Source: a virus
Virus record (IMG/VR): IMGVR_UViG_3300006350_000965
Coordinates: 1 to 21,700 of that record
DNA length: 21,700 bases
Direction: 5' to 3' (one strand)
A program made the position numbers and the translations under genes. This document shows, in pieces, positions 9,300 to 14,753 of the stretch. The notes under the pieces are model-generated. The model worked only from the letters and a program-made list of their open reading frames with translations. It was not told the origin of the DNA and searched no databases. Numbering within the stretch: position 1 is the stretch's first letter; every line of letters starts with the position of its first letter.

Positions 9300-10174
9300 T
9301 AATAATCCTCAATAATACTTTCAAGGTAATCACCATACCCACTCTTAGGATATGTCTTTGCTATTTGATATAGTTCTATACCATTTATCCATCTATTTTT
9401 ATATGCAACTTCTTCTGGACAGGATACTTTATATGATTGTATTTGTTCACAATTGGCCACAAAATTAGAGGCTAAAAGAAGAGAATCAAATGTACCTGCA
9501 TCTATCCAAGTCATTGATCTGGTTAGATTCTTTACATTTAATTCGTCAGTTTCCAAATATTTTTTACAGAGATCTATAATCTCAGTCTCTCCTCTGTTAG
9601 AAGGTTTTAATTGTTTTGCATATTCAATACATTTATTATCAAAGAAATATATTCCAATCAATGCTCTATTAGATTTTGGATGTTCTGGTTTCTCCTCAAT
9701 TGATACTACATCCCCTTCATCATAACCATCAAATTCAATCACACCAAATCTTTCTGGATCTTTCACTGGATATGAAAGAATAGTTGCTCCTGTTTCTTTC
9801 TGTGCTTCTTGTAGAATAGAATCTAAATTGTTTCCAAATATAATATTATCACCCAATACCATGCATACATTATCGTCACCAATAAAATCTTCTGCGATTA
9901 CAAATGCTTCTGGTAAACCATTTGGTTTGTCTTGTATCTTATATGTTATGTTTATACCTAGACGCATTCCATTTCCAAGTAGTTTTTTAAATTGATCTAC
10001 CTGATCTTCATTTGTAATGATAAGTATATCCTTAATACCTGCAATCATTAATGTGCATAGAGGATAGTATATGAGAGGTTTATCATATACATTCATCAAC
10101 TGTTTAGATACTACTAAAGAGGATGGATGAAGACGAGTTCCACTTCCTCCAGCCAAGATAATACCTTTATACAT
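9299..10174 (-). CDS. rfbA: Glucose-1-phosphate thymidylyltransferase
   Basis: This enzyme makes dTDP-glucose from glucose-1-phosphate and dTTP. It begins [15 protein letters not shown], the nucleotide-binding signature, followed by VSKQLMNVYDKPLIYYPL. VLGDNIIFG, SIEEKPEHPKSN and MTWIDAGTFDSLL are all typical of RmlA. Two ATGs are in tandem (10177 and 10174). The second has GGGAG 7 nt upstream and is chosen, giving 291 residues; this matches family length. The start overlaps the stop of the upstream cupin gene. Products of rfbA, rfbB and rfbC act in order in the dTDP-sugar branch of the cluster. Confidence 0.97.
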   Translation of the reverse strand: MYKGIILAGGSGTRLHPSSLVVSKQLMNVYDKPLIYYPLCTLMIAGIKDILIITNEDQVDQFKKLLGNGMRLGINITYKIQDKPNGLPEAFVIAEDFIGDDNVCMVLGDNIIFGNNLDSILQEAQKETGATILSYPVKDPERFGVIEFDGYDEGDVVSIEEKPEHPKSNRALIGIYFFDNKCIEYAKQLKPSNRGETEIIDLCKKYLETDELNVKNLTRSMTWIDAGTFDSLLLASNFVANCEQIQSYKVSCPEEVAYKNRWINGIELYQIAKTYPKSGYGDYLESIIEDY

Positions 10175-10512
10175 CATGATCTCCCATAATTATCATCAAA
10201 ACGTTCTATATCATCTTCTTCAAGATAAGCACCACTTTGCACCTCAACGATTCTTAAGGGTATCTTACCACGATTTGATAGTCTATGCTTTGAACCTAAT
10301 GGTATATATGTGCTCTCATTCTCCTTTATTATAGAGGTTTTTCCGTCCACTTCAACTTGAGCAGTACCCTCTACAACTACCCAATGTTCTGCCCTATGCA
10401 AATGTTTCTGTAAAGAAAGACTTGCATTGGGCTTAACTTCTATACGTTTTACTTTATAACGATTACCTTGGTCGATAACTTCATACCAACCCCAAGGTCT
10501 TTCTTCTCTCAT
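10174..10512 (-). CDS. Stand-alone cupin, mannose-6-phosphate isomerase type II-like
   Basis: The 112-residue protein equals the C-terminal cupin domain of bifunctional ManC/AlgA enzymes. [10 protein letters not shown] at 5-14 and [20 protein letters not shown] at 32-51 are diagnostic. The likely metal ligands are Q35, H37, E42 and H76. The nucleotidyltransferase half of ManC is absent. It probably interconverts fructose-6-phosphate and mannose-6-phosphate, supplying the mannose branch that gmd and fcl use, although some free-standing homologues have other roles. Its ATG overlaps the preceding stop (ATGA). Confidence 0.85.
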   Translation of the reverse strand: MREERPWGWYEVIDQGNRYKVKRIEVKPNASLSLQKHLHRAEHWVVVEGTAQVEVDGKTSIIKENESTYIPLGSKHRLSNRGKIPLRIVEVQSGAYLEEDDIERFDDNYGRS

Positions 10513-10745
10513 CTTGCAACGTTATCATGTACATAACATGGTACACCTGCAGGGTCTAACCATTTAGTGTATTCAAAATCTTCGATAGCTGTTTTCATTT
10601 GCATCCAATTATCACAAAGGTACATGTCTTTGTATCCATTGTAATTATTCCACTTTTGAATACGATAATCTGGGTGTCCATTTTCTAGAAGATCAGGCAT
10701 CTTTACATACCTGTATGGATCATGCTGATACAGAACTTCAACCAT
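10509..10745 (-). CDS. Small soluble protein of unknown function
   Basis: This 78-residue protein has no recognisable domain. It is rich in aromatic residues and Asp/Asn ([27 protein letters not shown]), has two isolated cysteines, and shows no signal peptide or membrane helix. The start is firm: GGAGG lies 6 nt before ATG 10745. The gene starts 1 nt after the stop of the glycine-zipper protein and overlaps the cupin gene by 4 nt, so it lies at the junction between the small early genes and the nucleotide-sugar genes. I cannot assign a function. Confidence 0.75.
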   Translation of the reverse strand: MVEVLYQHDPYRYVKMPDLLENGHPDYRIQKWNNYNGYKDMYLCDNWMQMKTAIEDFEYTKWLDPAGVPCYVHDNVAR

Positions 10746-10746
10746 A

Positions 10747-11157
10747 TTAACCTCCGTTTAGATCACATCCAATGGTAGCACCAGTCACCACACCGAGTGG
10801 TATTGCCCACCATCTTCCATCACCTCTTGATAATGCTGCACCTGCTGCACCACCTAAGATACCACCTGCAATCTTACCATCAGAACAATCGTTATCATCT
10901 ACTTCTCTATATTCTTCTACTACTTGTCTTCTTGGTGCTGTTGTCTTACGATCACTTACACTACATGGAAACTCAATAGTTTCTTTCCATGAATGAACAA
11001 AGCCAGGATCGTTTTCAGTACCTGGTACATATTCTTCTCGGTATTCTGTTCTATAACAAGTTTTAGTTCTAGAATAACCTGCTTGTTGTTCGTCAGGTCT
11101 TTCTGCAAGTACTGAAACAGGTGTGAGTGCTATAATTGATGCAAGTAAAATTTTCAT
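10747..11157 (-). CDS. Secreted or envelope protein with glycine-zipper segment
   Basis: I choose ATG 11157 (136 residues) because AGGA lies 6 nt upstream and the resulting N-terminus, MKILLASIIALTPVSVLA, is a clean signal peptide with a likely cleavage after LA. A start ten codons earlier would spoil it. The C-terminal third contains GKIAGGILGGAAGAALSRG and WAIPLGVVTGATIGCDLNGG, a glycine-zipper pair like those of small outer-membrane lipoproteins of the 17-kDa antigen type, though no lipobox is seen. It likely sits in the host envelope. It overlaps the preceding gene by ATGA. Confidence 0.8.
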   Translation of the reverse strand: MKILLASIIALTPVSVLAERPDEQQAGYSRTKTCYRTEYREEYVPGTENDPGFVHSWKETIEFPCSVSDRKTTAPRRQVVEEYREVDDNDCSDGKIAGGILGGAAGAALSRGDGRWWAIPLGVVTGATIGCDLNGG

Positions 11158-11366
11158 AATGTTCCTGTAATGTCTTCTTCTATACAACTTAATACTTCAT
11201 TGTAATCAGCATCTGGATCTTCTCCATTAAGTTGTAGTCCTTCACTCTCATAATATCTTCTAACCTTCTTGTAAAGTTTAGGATCTTTTACATCCAGATA
11301 GATTTCTTTATTCACAGCAGCACGTAGTGTCTCTATGTTTTTCTTGAATTTTGAGTTGAGAGTCAT
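11154..11366 (-). CDS. Small unknown protein, first gene of the glycan operon
   Basis: The 70-residue product is charged and apparently helical (KFKKNIETLRAAVNKEIY, DPKLYKKVRRYYESEG), ending with an acidic tail. No domain is recognised. It is the first gene after the strong sigma70-type promoter at 11391-11419, with an expected leader of about 20 nt. Its position as the promoter-proximal gene beside a dyad operator could suit an autoregulatory or host-takeover protein, but that is speculation. It overlaps the next gene by 4 nt (ATGA). Confidence 0.7.
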   Translation of the reverse strand: MTLNSKFKKNIETLRAAVNKEIYLDVKDPKLYKKVRRYYESEGLQLNGEDPDADYNEVLSCIEEDITGTL

Positions 11367-11390
11367 TGCTCTATAACGGTTTACCCTTCT

Positions 11391-11419
11391 ATTATAATAG
11401 ATAACCGTTATCTAGTCAA
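11391..11419 (-). promoter_or_regulatory. sigma70-type promoter of the glycan operon
   Basis: The minus strand reads TTGACT (11419-11414), exactly 17 nt, then TATAAT (11396-11391), one mismatch from the sigma70 consensus. Transcription should start near 11384, about 18 nt before ATG 11366. This is the only promoter I see for the cluster down to position 1. Its spacer is filled by a perfect dyad listed separately. A phage early promoter read by host RNA polymerase is the likely role. Confidence 0.8.
11398..11414. promoter_or_regulatory. 17-bp perfect dyad, operator-like, between -35 and -10
   Basis: The plus strand reads TAGATAACCGTTATCTA: two 8-bp arms around a single central base. It fills the promoter spacer. 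The half-site appears again in inverted order at 11373-11381 (ATAACGGTT), just downstream of the expected transcription start, and a 14-bp palindrome (TCTATTATAATAGA, 11388-11401) covers the -10. This arrangement is typical of a repressor or activator binding site; no regulator gene is identified. Confidence 0.6.
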
Positions 11420-11423
11420 GCAA

Positions 11424-11624
11424 TTAGTCATAAATTCCATATTGTGTTAAATCATATTCCACTTTTTCAATACCTTTATGTTGTACTTTAATAGGTTCTC
11501 CTATCTTTGCTAAGATATCAGCAGGTATTTTCTTCTTACTTATATCATAAGGTATGGGTGCGTTAGACACACATAGCCTAACACATTCCCATTCTTCCTC
11601 AGTAAGAGAATAGTTAGTCGTCAT
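11424..11624 (-). CDS. Small unknown protein
   Basis: The product is 66 residues from ATG 11624, or 68 from ATG 11630. I prefer 11624, which has GGGA about 6 nt upstream within the overlapping end of the PsbN-like gene. It contains LTEEEWECVRLCVSNAPIPYDI, then a basic stretch, and ends DLTQYGIYD. No known domain, signal or membrane segment is seen. It is the last gene of the unit started by the promoter at 12793-12821. The dyad promoter of the next unit lies directly downstream. Function unknown. Confidence 0.7.
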   Translation of the reverse strand: MTTNYSLTEEEWECVRLCVSNAPIPYDISKKKIPADILAKIGEPIKVQHKGIEKVEYDLTQYGIYD

Positions 11625-11823
11625 GATCATCCCAAGGATCTGCTAAACCTTTAGTTGAAAAGAATCCTTTATATATTCCAAACGCTGCTAACAATATAGT
11701 GATAACTGCTATTGATATTCCTAATGTAAAATTAGGATCAGCATTATAGTGTGGGATAATTGCATTACATTTAGTCCAAGTACCTGGTAAGGTATAGACT
11801 GGTGGACAAGAGAGAAAAATCAT
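11614..11823 (-). CDS. PsbN-like membrane protein, copy 1
   Basis: The 69-residue protein has an N-terminal part with two cysteines (SCPPVYTLPGTWTKCNAIIP), one transmembrane helix (about residues 33-56, LGISIAVITILLAAFGIY), and the tail KGLADPWDDHDD. The helix plus G-[IV]-Y-x-x-F and L-x-DP-[FW]-DDH-x-D tail resemble PsbN, a small thylakoid protein needed for assembly of photosystem II. PsbN is about 43-46 residues, so the Cys-containing N-terminal part is extra. A paralogue at 18571-18795 shares 54 of 65 aligned residues. The gene starts 3 nt after the preceding stop. The PsbN link is my reading of motifs, not a database result. Confidence 0.65.
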   Translation of the reverse strand: MIFLSCPPVYTLPGTWTKCNAIIPHYNADPNFTLGISIAVITILLAAFGIYKGFFSTKGLADPWDDHDD

Positions 11824-11826
11824 AAA

Positions 11827-12231
11827 TTACTTTCTATTAATTACTACATCCCCATCATCATCGTCGTCGTCTTCATCTTCATTCAATTCTTCAATCCTAT
11901 CTTGTAAGGATTTATGTAAAGGATCTCCTAGATTATGAAGTTCTGGCGAATCTAATTTGAATTTACTACGATCAATTTGATTTGGTTCATCAAATTTTAC
12001 TACTAATAACTCATCACCGTTTTGGACATCTTCCATTTCGGGATGAGGTTTCTTAGTAATAGTCATCTTATCTATACTAAACGATCCTAAAGGGTTTTGT
12101 GTTTTAGGTAATGGTTTCGTAACATCTCCATATTCACCCCAAACTCTAAACATCATAAGAGAGTATCTTACTGCATAGACTAGTAAGATAACCCAACATA
12201 TTGCAAAAATAATTTCAGTCCCCGCGTTCAT
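11827..12231 (-). CDS. Single-pass membrane protein with acidic tail
   Basis: The 134-residue protein has one N-terminal membrane helix (EIIFAICWVILLVYAVRYSL, about 6-25) and a long soluble part ending in a run of acidic residues (EELNEDEDDDDDDGD). No enzyme motif is seen. The ATG overlaps the stop of the 51-residue membrane protein (TAATG). In copy 2 of the surrounding module this gene is missing, so it was inserted here or lost there. It might anchor or scaffold a membrane complex together with its neighbours; that is inference only. Confidence 0.75.
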   Translation of the reverse strand: MNAGTEIIFAICWVILLVYAVRYSLMMFRVWGEYGDVTKPLPKTQNPLGSFSIDKMTITKKPHPEMEDVQNGDELLVVKFDEPNQIDRSKFKLDSPELHNLGDPLHKSLQDRIEELNEDEDDDDDDGDVVINRK

Positions 12232-12386
12232 TAGATACTAGTTTCATCATCAACCAAAACTTTATGGGCCGTACCCATACCATCATATTTATCTGTATCG
12301 TAGAAACCTCCTTTGGTTCCAAAAAACAGTGTTAGTCCTACAAATGGAACACAAGTAACTAATAATATAATACCTAATTGATCCAT
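12231..12386 (-). CDS. 51-residue membrane protein, CcoS/FixS-like
   Basis: This short gene encodes MDQLGIILLVTCVPFVGLTL followed by FFGTKGGFYDTDKYDGMGTA and HKVLVDDETSI. One membrane helix is followed by a G-x-[FY]-x-D-x-D segment and a terminal h-x-L-x-DD. This resembles CcoS (FixS), the about 50-residue assembly factor of cbb3-type cytochrome oxidase, in size, topology and tail, but identity is low and I regard it as a lead. Both ends are coupled: TAATG at its start with the upstream gene and TAATG at its stop with the next. Confidence 0.7.
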   Translation of the reverse strand: MDQLGIILLVTCVPFVGLTLFFGTKGGFYDTDKYDGMGTAHKVLVDDETSI

Positions 12387-12763
12387 TATCGGCCAAATAT
12401 TTTTTGTATTGGTACTTGTTTTATCTTATCAAGTACATCAGTCTCTACTCTATCAACAACCTTATCCAATAGGTCAATATCAATCTGCATGAATGGTGGA
12501 ATGATACCAAGTAGACGAAGTAAACCATCTACAAATAAAGCAAGAGTAGTAAATCCAAGAATCATAGAGATAACCGTTGCGTCTCTATTATGTTTCTTCA
12601 TTGACTCTTCATCAATTCTTCTCGCTTCAGCAACTGCTATTTTAACTGCATGATCTATCATCCTATCGACTTCTTTTTTGGTATATGCTACTTTACGGAT
12701 TCTCTCTTCTGACATTTTTGCTCCTACGTCTGAAAGGGGGAACTCTTTAATTAACTCGACCAT
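12386..12763 (-). CDS. Membrane protein paired with PsbN-like protein, copy 1
   Basis: The 125-residue product has a charged N-terminal half (EARRIDEESMKKHNRDATVI) leading into one or two membrane segments (SMILGFTTLALFVDGLLRLL, about 66-85, then GIIPPF). Its amphipathic C-terminus is LLDKVVDRVETDVLDKIKQV and PIQKIF. It closely matches the protein at 18797-19165, with near identity from about residue 52 to the end and divergent N-termini. It is the first gene after the promoter at 12793-12821; GGAGG lies about 12 nt upstream of the ATG. The family is unknown to me; both copies occur upstream of a PsbN-like gene. Confidence 0.8.
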   Translation of the reverse strand: MVELIKEFPLSDVGAKMSEERIRKVAYTKKEVDRMIDHAVKIAVAEARRIDEESMKKHNRDATVISMILGFTTLALFVDGLLRLLGIIPPFMQIDIDLLDKVVDRVETDVLDKIKQVPIQKIFGR

Positions 12764-12792
12764 AGAAGACTGTCCTCCGTCTATTACTTAAT

Positions 12793-12821
12793 AGTATAGC
12801 ACCCACTTATAGGTTCGTCAA
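12793..12821 (-). promoter_or_regulatory. sigma70-type promoter
   Basis: The minus strand reads TTGACG (12821-12816), a 17-nt spacer, then TATACT (12798-12793). It lies in a 74-bp gap before ATG 12763, with a leader of about 20-25 nt containing GGAGG. It should drive the unit from 12763 down to 11424 (copy 1 of the PsbN-like module). Confidence 0.75.
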
Positions 12822-12837
12822 TATAAATTATATATCG

Positions 12838-12990
12838 TTAAGTTATTTCATGCAAGTGTGTTGATGGTCTTTTCCCCATCTTCGCACTTTTATCTTGTTC
12901 CATCTGATACATTTTCTGCATCATGTCTTGTTTCTTTTCGATTGCGTCTATCTTTTTTTGAACGTCATTGAGTTCTTTCTTGATATCCAT
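12838..12990 (-). CDS. Short coiled-coil protein
   Basis: From ATG 12990 the product is 50 residues, largely one coiled coil (KKELNDVQKKIDAIEKKQDM, then MQKMYQMEQDKSAKMGKR). The frame is open upstream to a TTG at 13035 (65 residues). A strong AGGAGG at about 13013-13022 is too far from ATG 12990 and has no ATG at proper spacing, so the true start is uncertain. A late-type octamer GATAAATA (13070-13063) lies just upstream. Function unknown; the protein may oligomerise. Confidence 0.5.
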   Translation of the reverse strand: MDIKKELNDVQKKIDAIEKKQDMMQKMYQMEQDKSAKMGKRPSTHLHEIT

Positions 12991-13062
12991 ACGTCGTAAA
13001 AATTCTTCCCTTATAACCTCCTCACATATTATCAACCAGTGAGTTGTTGGTCTAAGTGATAT

Positions 13063-13070
13063 TATTTATC
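13063..13070 (-). promoter_or_regulatory. Late-promoter-like octamer GATAAATA
   Basis: The minus strand reads GATAAATA, one base from the T4 late consensus TATAAATA and fitting the NATAAATA form described for cyanomyoviruses. It overlaps the stop of the zinc-ribbon gene and precedes the coiled-coil gene. Short AT-rich motifs arise by chance, so this is tentative. Confidence 0.4.
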
Positions 13071-13320
13071 TAACTTCGAAGTCTAACCTACGAACTTTAC
13101 GCTTTCTACGATCCTCTTGCCACTGCATATCTTGGTCTGTTAGACCTTCTTTAACAGTTTTTTTATGTGGATTTATAAAAAGAACCTTATCCATATCAAC
13201 AGCAGATACGTTACTACCTGTAATGGTCATCATGTTTGGACAACCACAAGAATAAGTTTTTCCACTATTAGCTTCTAACTCTTTACCACACGCACGACAC
13301 CGTACTTTTAGTGTTTCCAT
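13066..13320 (-). CDS. Small zinc-ribbon protein
   Basis: The 84-residue product has two cysteine pairs, VRCRACGKEL (C8, C11) and YSCGCPN (C25, C27), forming a likely zinc ribbon at the N-terminus. A basic segment follows near the C-terminus (EDRRKRKVRRLDFEVR). Such proteins often bind nucleic acid or other proteins; the partner is unknown. It starts 9 nt after the stop of the upstream membrane protein. No clear Shine-Dalgarno is visible. Confidence 0.75.
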   Translation of the reverse strand: METLKVRCRACGKELEANSGKTYSCGCPNMMTITGSNVSAVDMDKVLFINPHKKTVKEGLTDQDMQWQEDRRKRKVRRLDFEVR

Positions 13321-13329
13321 TTTTTGTTA

Positions 13330-13983
13330 TTAACAATTCTTATTAAGATCTTCAGCCATAGTTCCACCTATCTCAGCACCTTGATTACCACCAAACATCG
13401 CAACCCAACCAGCAGCAACCCAGCCAACAAAGGGGATACCAGAGAGAGCAGGAGCAGCACTAGCACCAACTGATGTACCCACGAGCCTGCCTGTACCTTC
13501 TGCAGATCCGATTGCTTTAATACAGGCTTCGCTTTTTCGAGTGGCAGTTATGTCTGCAGCCTCCTGTTGTGTTAAACCTGGTTTACCATCTAACCACGAT
13601 CTATGATTAGATACTGAACCACCTTGGTTGATTGCACCATCCATGAAGTACTCTTCAGTAACCTGAGTTGTCTCTGTTGCTAATCCTAAGAAACCACCCT
13701 TCTCTTTAATATCCTTAGTAATGAATGCTGTCTTCGGATCATTTGCACTGTAACTGATCTTATATCCATTCTCATCTGCTGACACCACATATGAGGTGTA
13801 AGGTCCTACAGGTATGTCTAGGTTAGGTAACTTACTATCCTTTCTGTTGGCAATCATGCCAATCATACCGATATGAGAGAGACCAAGCAGTCCACCCAGA
13901 CCTAGGGCAAACCACTTGGTTAAATTTATTTTCTTCTTTGGTTTGACTTCTGTGCCAAACATCGCTTCATCCTGATCCATCAT
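13330..13983 (-). CDS. Membrane-associated protein with glycine-rich C-terminus
   Basis: I choose ATG 13983 (217 residues, MMDQDEAMFGTEV); a start 11 codons earlier would be non-ATG and overlap the small gene upstream. After a basic KPKKKINLTK comes a membrane helix (WFALGLGGLLGLSHIGMIGM, about 23-42). A long hydrophilic middle follows, and then a glycine/alanine-rich hydrophobic region (TSVGASAAPALSGIPFVGWV and GWVAMFGGNQGAEIGGTMAE) that could insert in membrane. It ends in Cys. No enzyme motif. A -10-like TATACT lies at 14005-14000 without a good -35. Confidence 0.75.
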   Translation of the reverse strand: MMDQDEAMFGTEVKPKKKINLTKWFALGLGGLLGLSHIGMIGMIANRKDSKLPNLDIPVGPYTSYVVSADENGYKISYSANDPKTAFITKDIKEKGGFLGLATETTQVTEEYFMDGAINQGGSVSNHRSWLDGKPGLTQQEAADITATRKSEACIKAIGSAEGTGRLVGTSVGASAAPALSGIPFVGWVAAGWVAMFGGNQGAEIGGTMAEDLNKNC

Positions 13984-14009
13984 GTTAGCAATTACTAACA
14001 GTATATATA

Positions 14010-14183
14010 CTACCAATCATCTTCTGAGTCCAGAGACTGCTGATACTCCATATTATTCTTACAATATGCGTGAACATCCATCTCCATTTTCTGATGAGCA
14101 CGAGTGTGAATTACTTGTATTAATCCTAGTGATCCCACAAGACACAGGTTTAAAACAGTAACAGGATGAGTAATATATTTCAA
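14010..14183 (-). CDS. 57-codon putative small membrane protein, TTG start
   Basis: An open frame from TTG 14183 to TAG 14012-14010 encodes a hydrophobic segment (VTVLNLCLVGSLGLIQVIHT) followed by a hydrophilic tail ending QQSLDSEDDW. No in-frame ATG lies before the hydrophobic segment, and no Shine-Dalgarno is seen near the TTG, so the start is uncertain. The acidic, aromatic ending and membrane helix resemble other small proteins in this window, which favours a real gene. It directly follows the terminator at 14190-14219, so its transcription is unclear. Confidence 0.45.
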   Translation of the reverse strand: MKYITHPVTVLNLCLVGSLGLIQVIHTRAHQKMEMDVHAYCKNNMEYQQSLDSEDDW

Positions 14184-14189
14184 GGCAAT

Positions 14190-14219
14190 AAAAAAAGACC
14201 CCTACTATGTAGAGGTCTT
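14190..14219 (-). terminator. Intrinsic terminator of the barrel-like gene
   Basis: On the minus strand an 11-bp stem (AAGACCTCTAC with GTAGGGGTCTT, one G-U pair, 3-nt loop) is followed by seven T. It lies 18 nt after the stop of the 120-residue secreted protein gene and is a textbook rho-independent terminator. Confidence 0.9.
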
Positions 14220-14237
14220 GAGTTAGTCAACTGTGAC

Positions 14238-14600
14238 TTAGAAAGTGAACTTAACTCCTGCTTTTGCAGAGAAGTCAATGTCATCAGATGCTGTTGTTAC
14301 ACCAGAGATCTCTCCGTAGAACTTATCATAAGAACCACCAAGGTATCCGATTAACTCAACGTCACCGAACTCGTCAGATGACTCAGTATGAGTTACTGTA
14401 GGACCACCAGATACGTACCAACCGATACCACCAGGTGTTTCTCCTTCGTATCCAACAACTGCTTCTAATCCACCAGATGTATATGTTCCATCAGGATAAG
14501 AACCTGTTGCTTCCAAATTAACGTATGGACCAGCAAAAGCTGCACCAGCGAATAGGAATGGAGATGCTGCTACTGCAGCGATTTTTTGGTTAATAGTCAT
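14238..14600 (-). CDS. Secreted small beta-barrel-like outer membrane protein
   Basis: The 120-residue product has a signal peptide (NQKIAAVAASPFLFAGAAFA, cleavage after AFA). About 100 residues of alternating polar/aromatic strands follow (GPYVNLEATGSY, GGIGWYVSGGPTV, VELIGYLGGSYDKFYGEISG), ending AKAGVKFTF. A C-terminal Phe and this strand pattern are typical of outer membrane barrels, although 100 residues would give only about six to eight short strands. It has its own promoter (14722-14750), structured leader and terminator, so it is a single-gene unit. A role in changing the host outer membrane is inferred. Confidence 0.8.
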   Translation of the reverse strand: MTINQKIAAVAASPFLFAGAAFAGPYVNLEATGSYPDGTYTSGGLEAVVGYEGETPGGIGWYVSGGPTVTHTESSDEFGDVELIGYLGGSYDKFYGEISGVTTASDDIDFSAKAGVKFTF

Positions 14601-14715
14601 TTATTTAAAAAGTATCTCGCAAGAAAAAATCCCTTGCGGATGATAGACTGCCCCGACATGGGAGTCTTTTTTACATACGCAAAGGGTTACGATCTTTCGA
14701 GTCCTTTGTATGATA
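14601..14715 (-). ncRNA. Structured 5' leader (three hairpins) before the barrel-like gene
   Basis: The promoter at 14722-14750 predicts a leader of about 115 nt. It holds three stem-loops: 14703-14712 with 14674-14685 (2-nt bulge) at the extreme 5' end; GACT/CCC with GGG/AGTC at 14646-14666; and CGCAAG with CTTGCG at 14618-14638. Phage early genes normally have short leaders, so RNA-level control is possible. It matches no riboswitch class I recall. No Shine-Dalgarno is seen before ATG 14600. Confidence 0.5.
14646..14672 (+). terminator. Plus-strand terminator-like hairpin with T6
   Basis: On the plus strand GACTGCCC-cgacat-GGGAGTC forms a stem with one bulged G, followed directly by six T. 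This is how an intrinsic terminator for a rightward transcript would look. No rightward gene is present, so it would end an antisense RNA, or the structure may serve only the minus-strand leader, where a run of A precedes it. Confidence 0.4.
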
Positions 14716-14721
14716 TTATTT

Positions 14722-14750
14722 AGTATAACAGTATACCTTTGATCTGTCAA
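14722..14750 (-). promoter_or_regulatory. sigma70-type promoter of the barrel-like gene
   Basis: The minus strand reads TTGACA (14750-14745), 17 nt, TATACT (14727-14722). It begins 4 nt after the talC stop. It is one base from the full consensus and should start the structured leader near 14715. Confidence 0.85.
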
Positions 14751-14753
14751 CCC

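Noticed and set aside
12286-12293. GATAAATA late-type octamer inside the 51-residue gene
   Set aside because: It lies within coding sequence (Asp-Lys-Tyr codons) in a coupled gene series, so chance is the simpler explanation.
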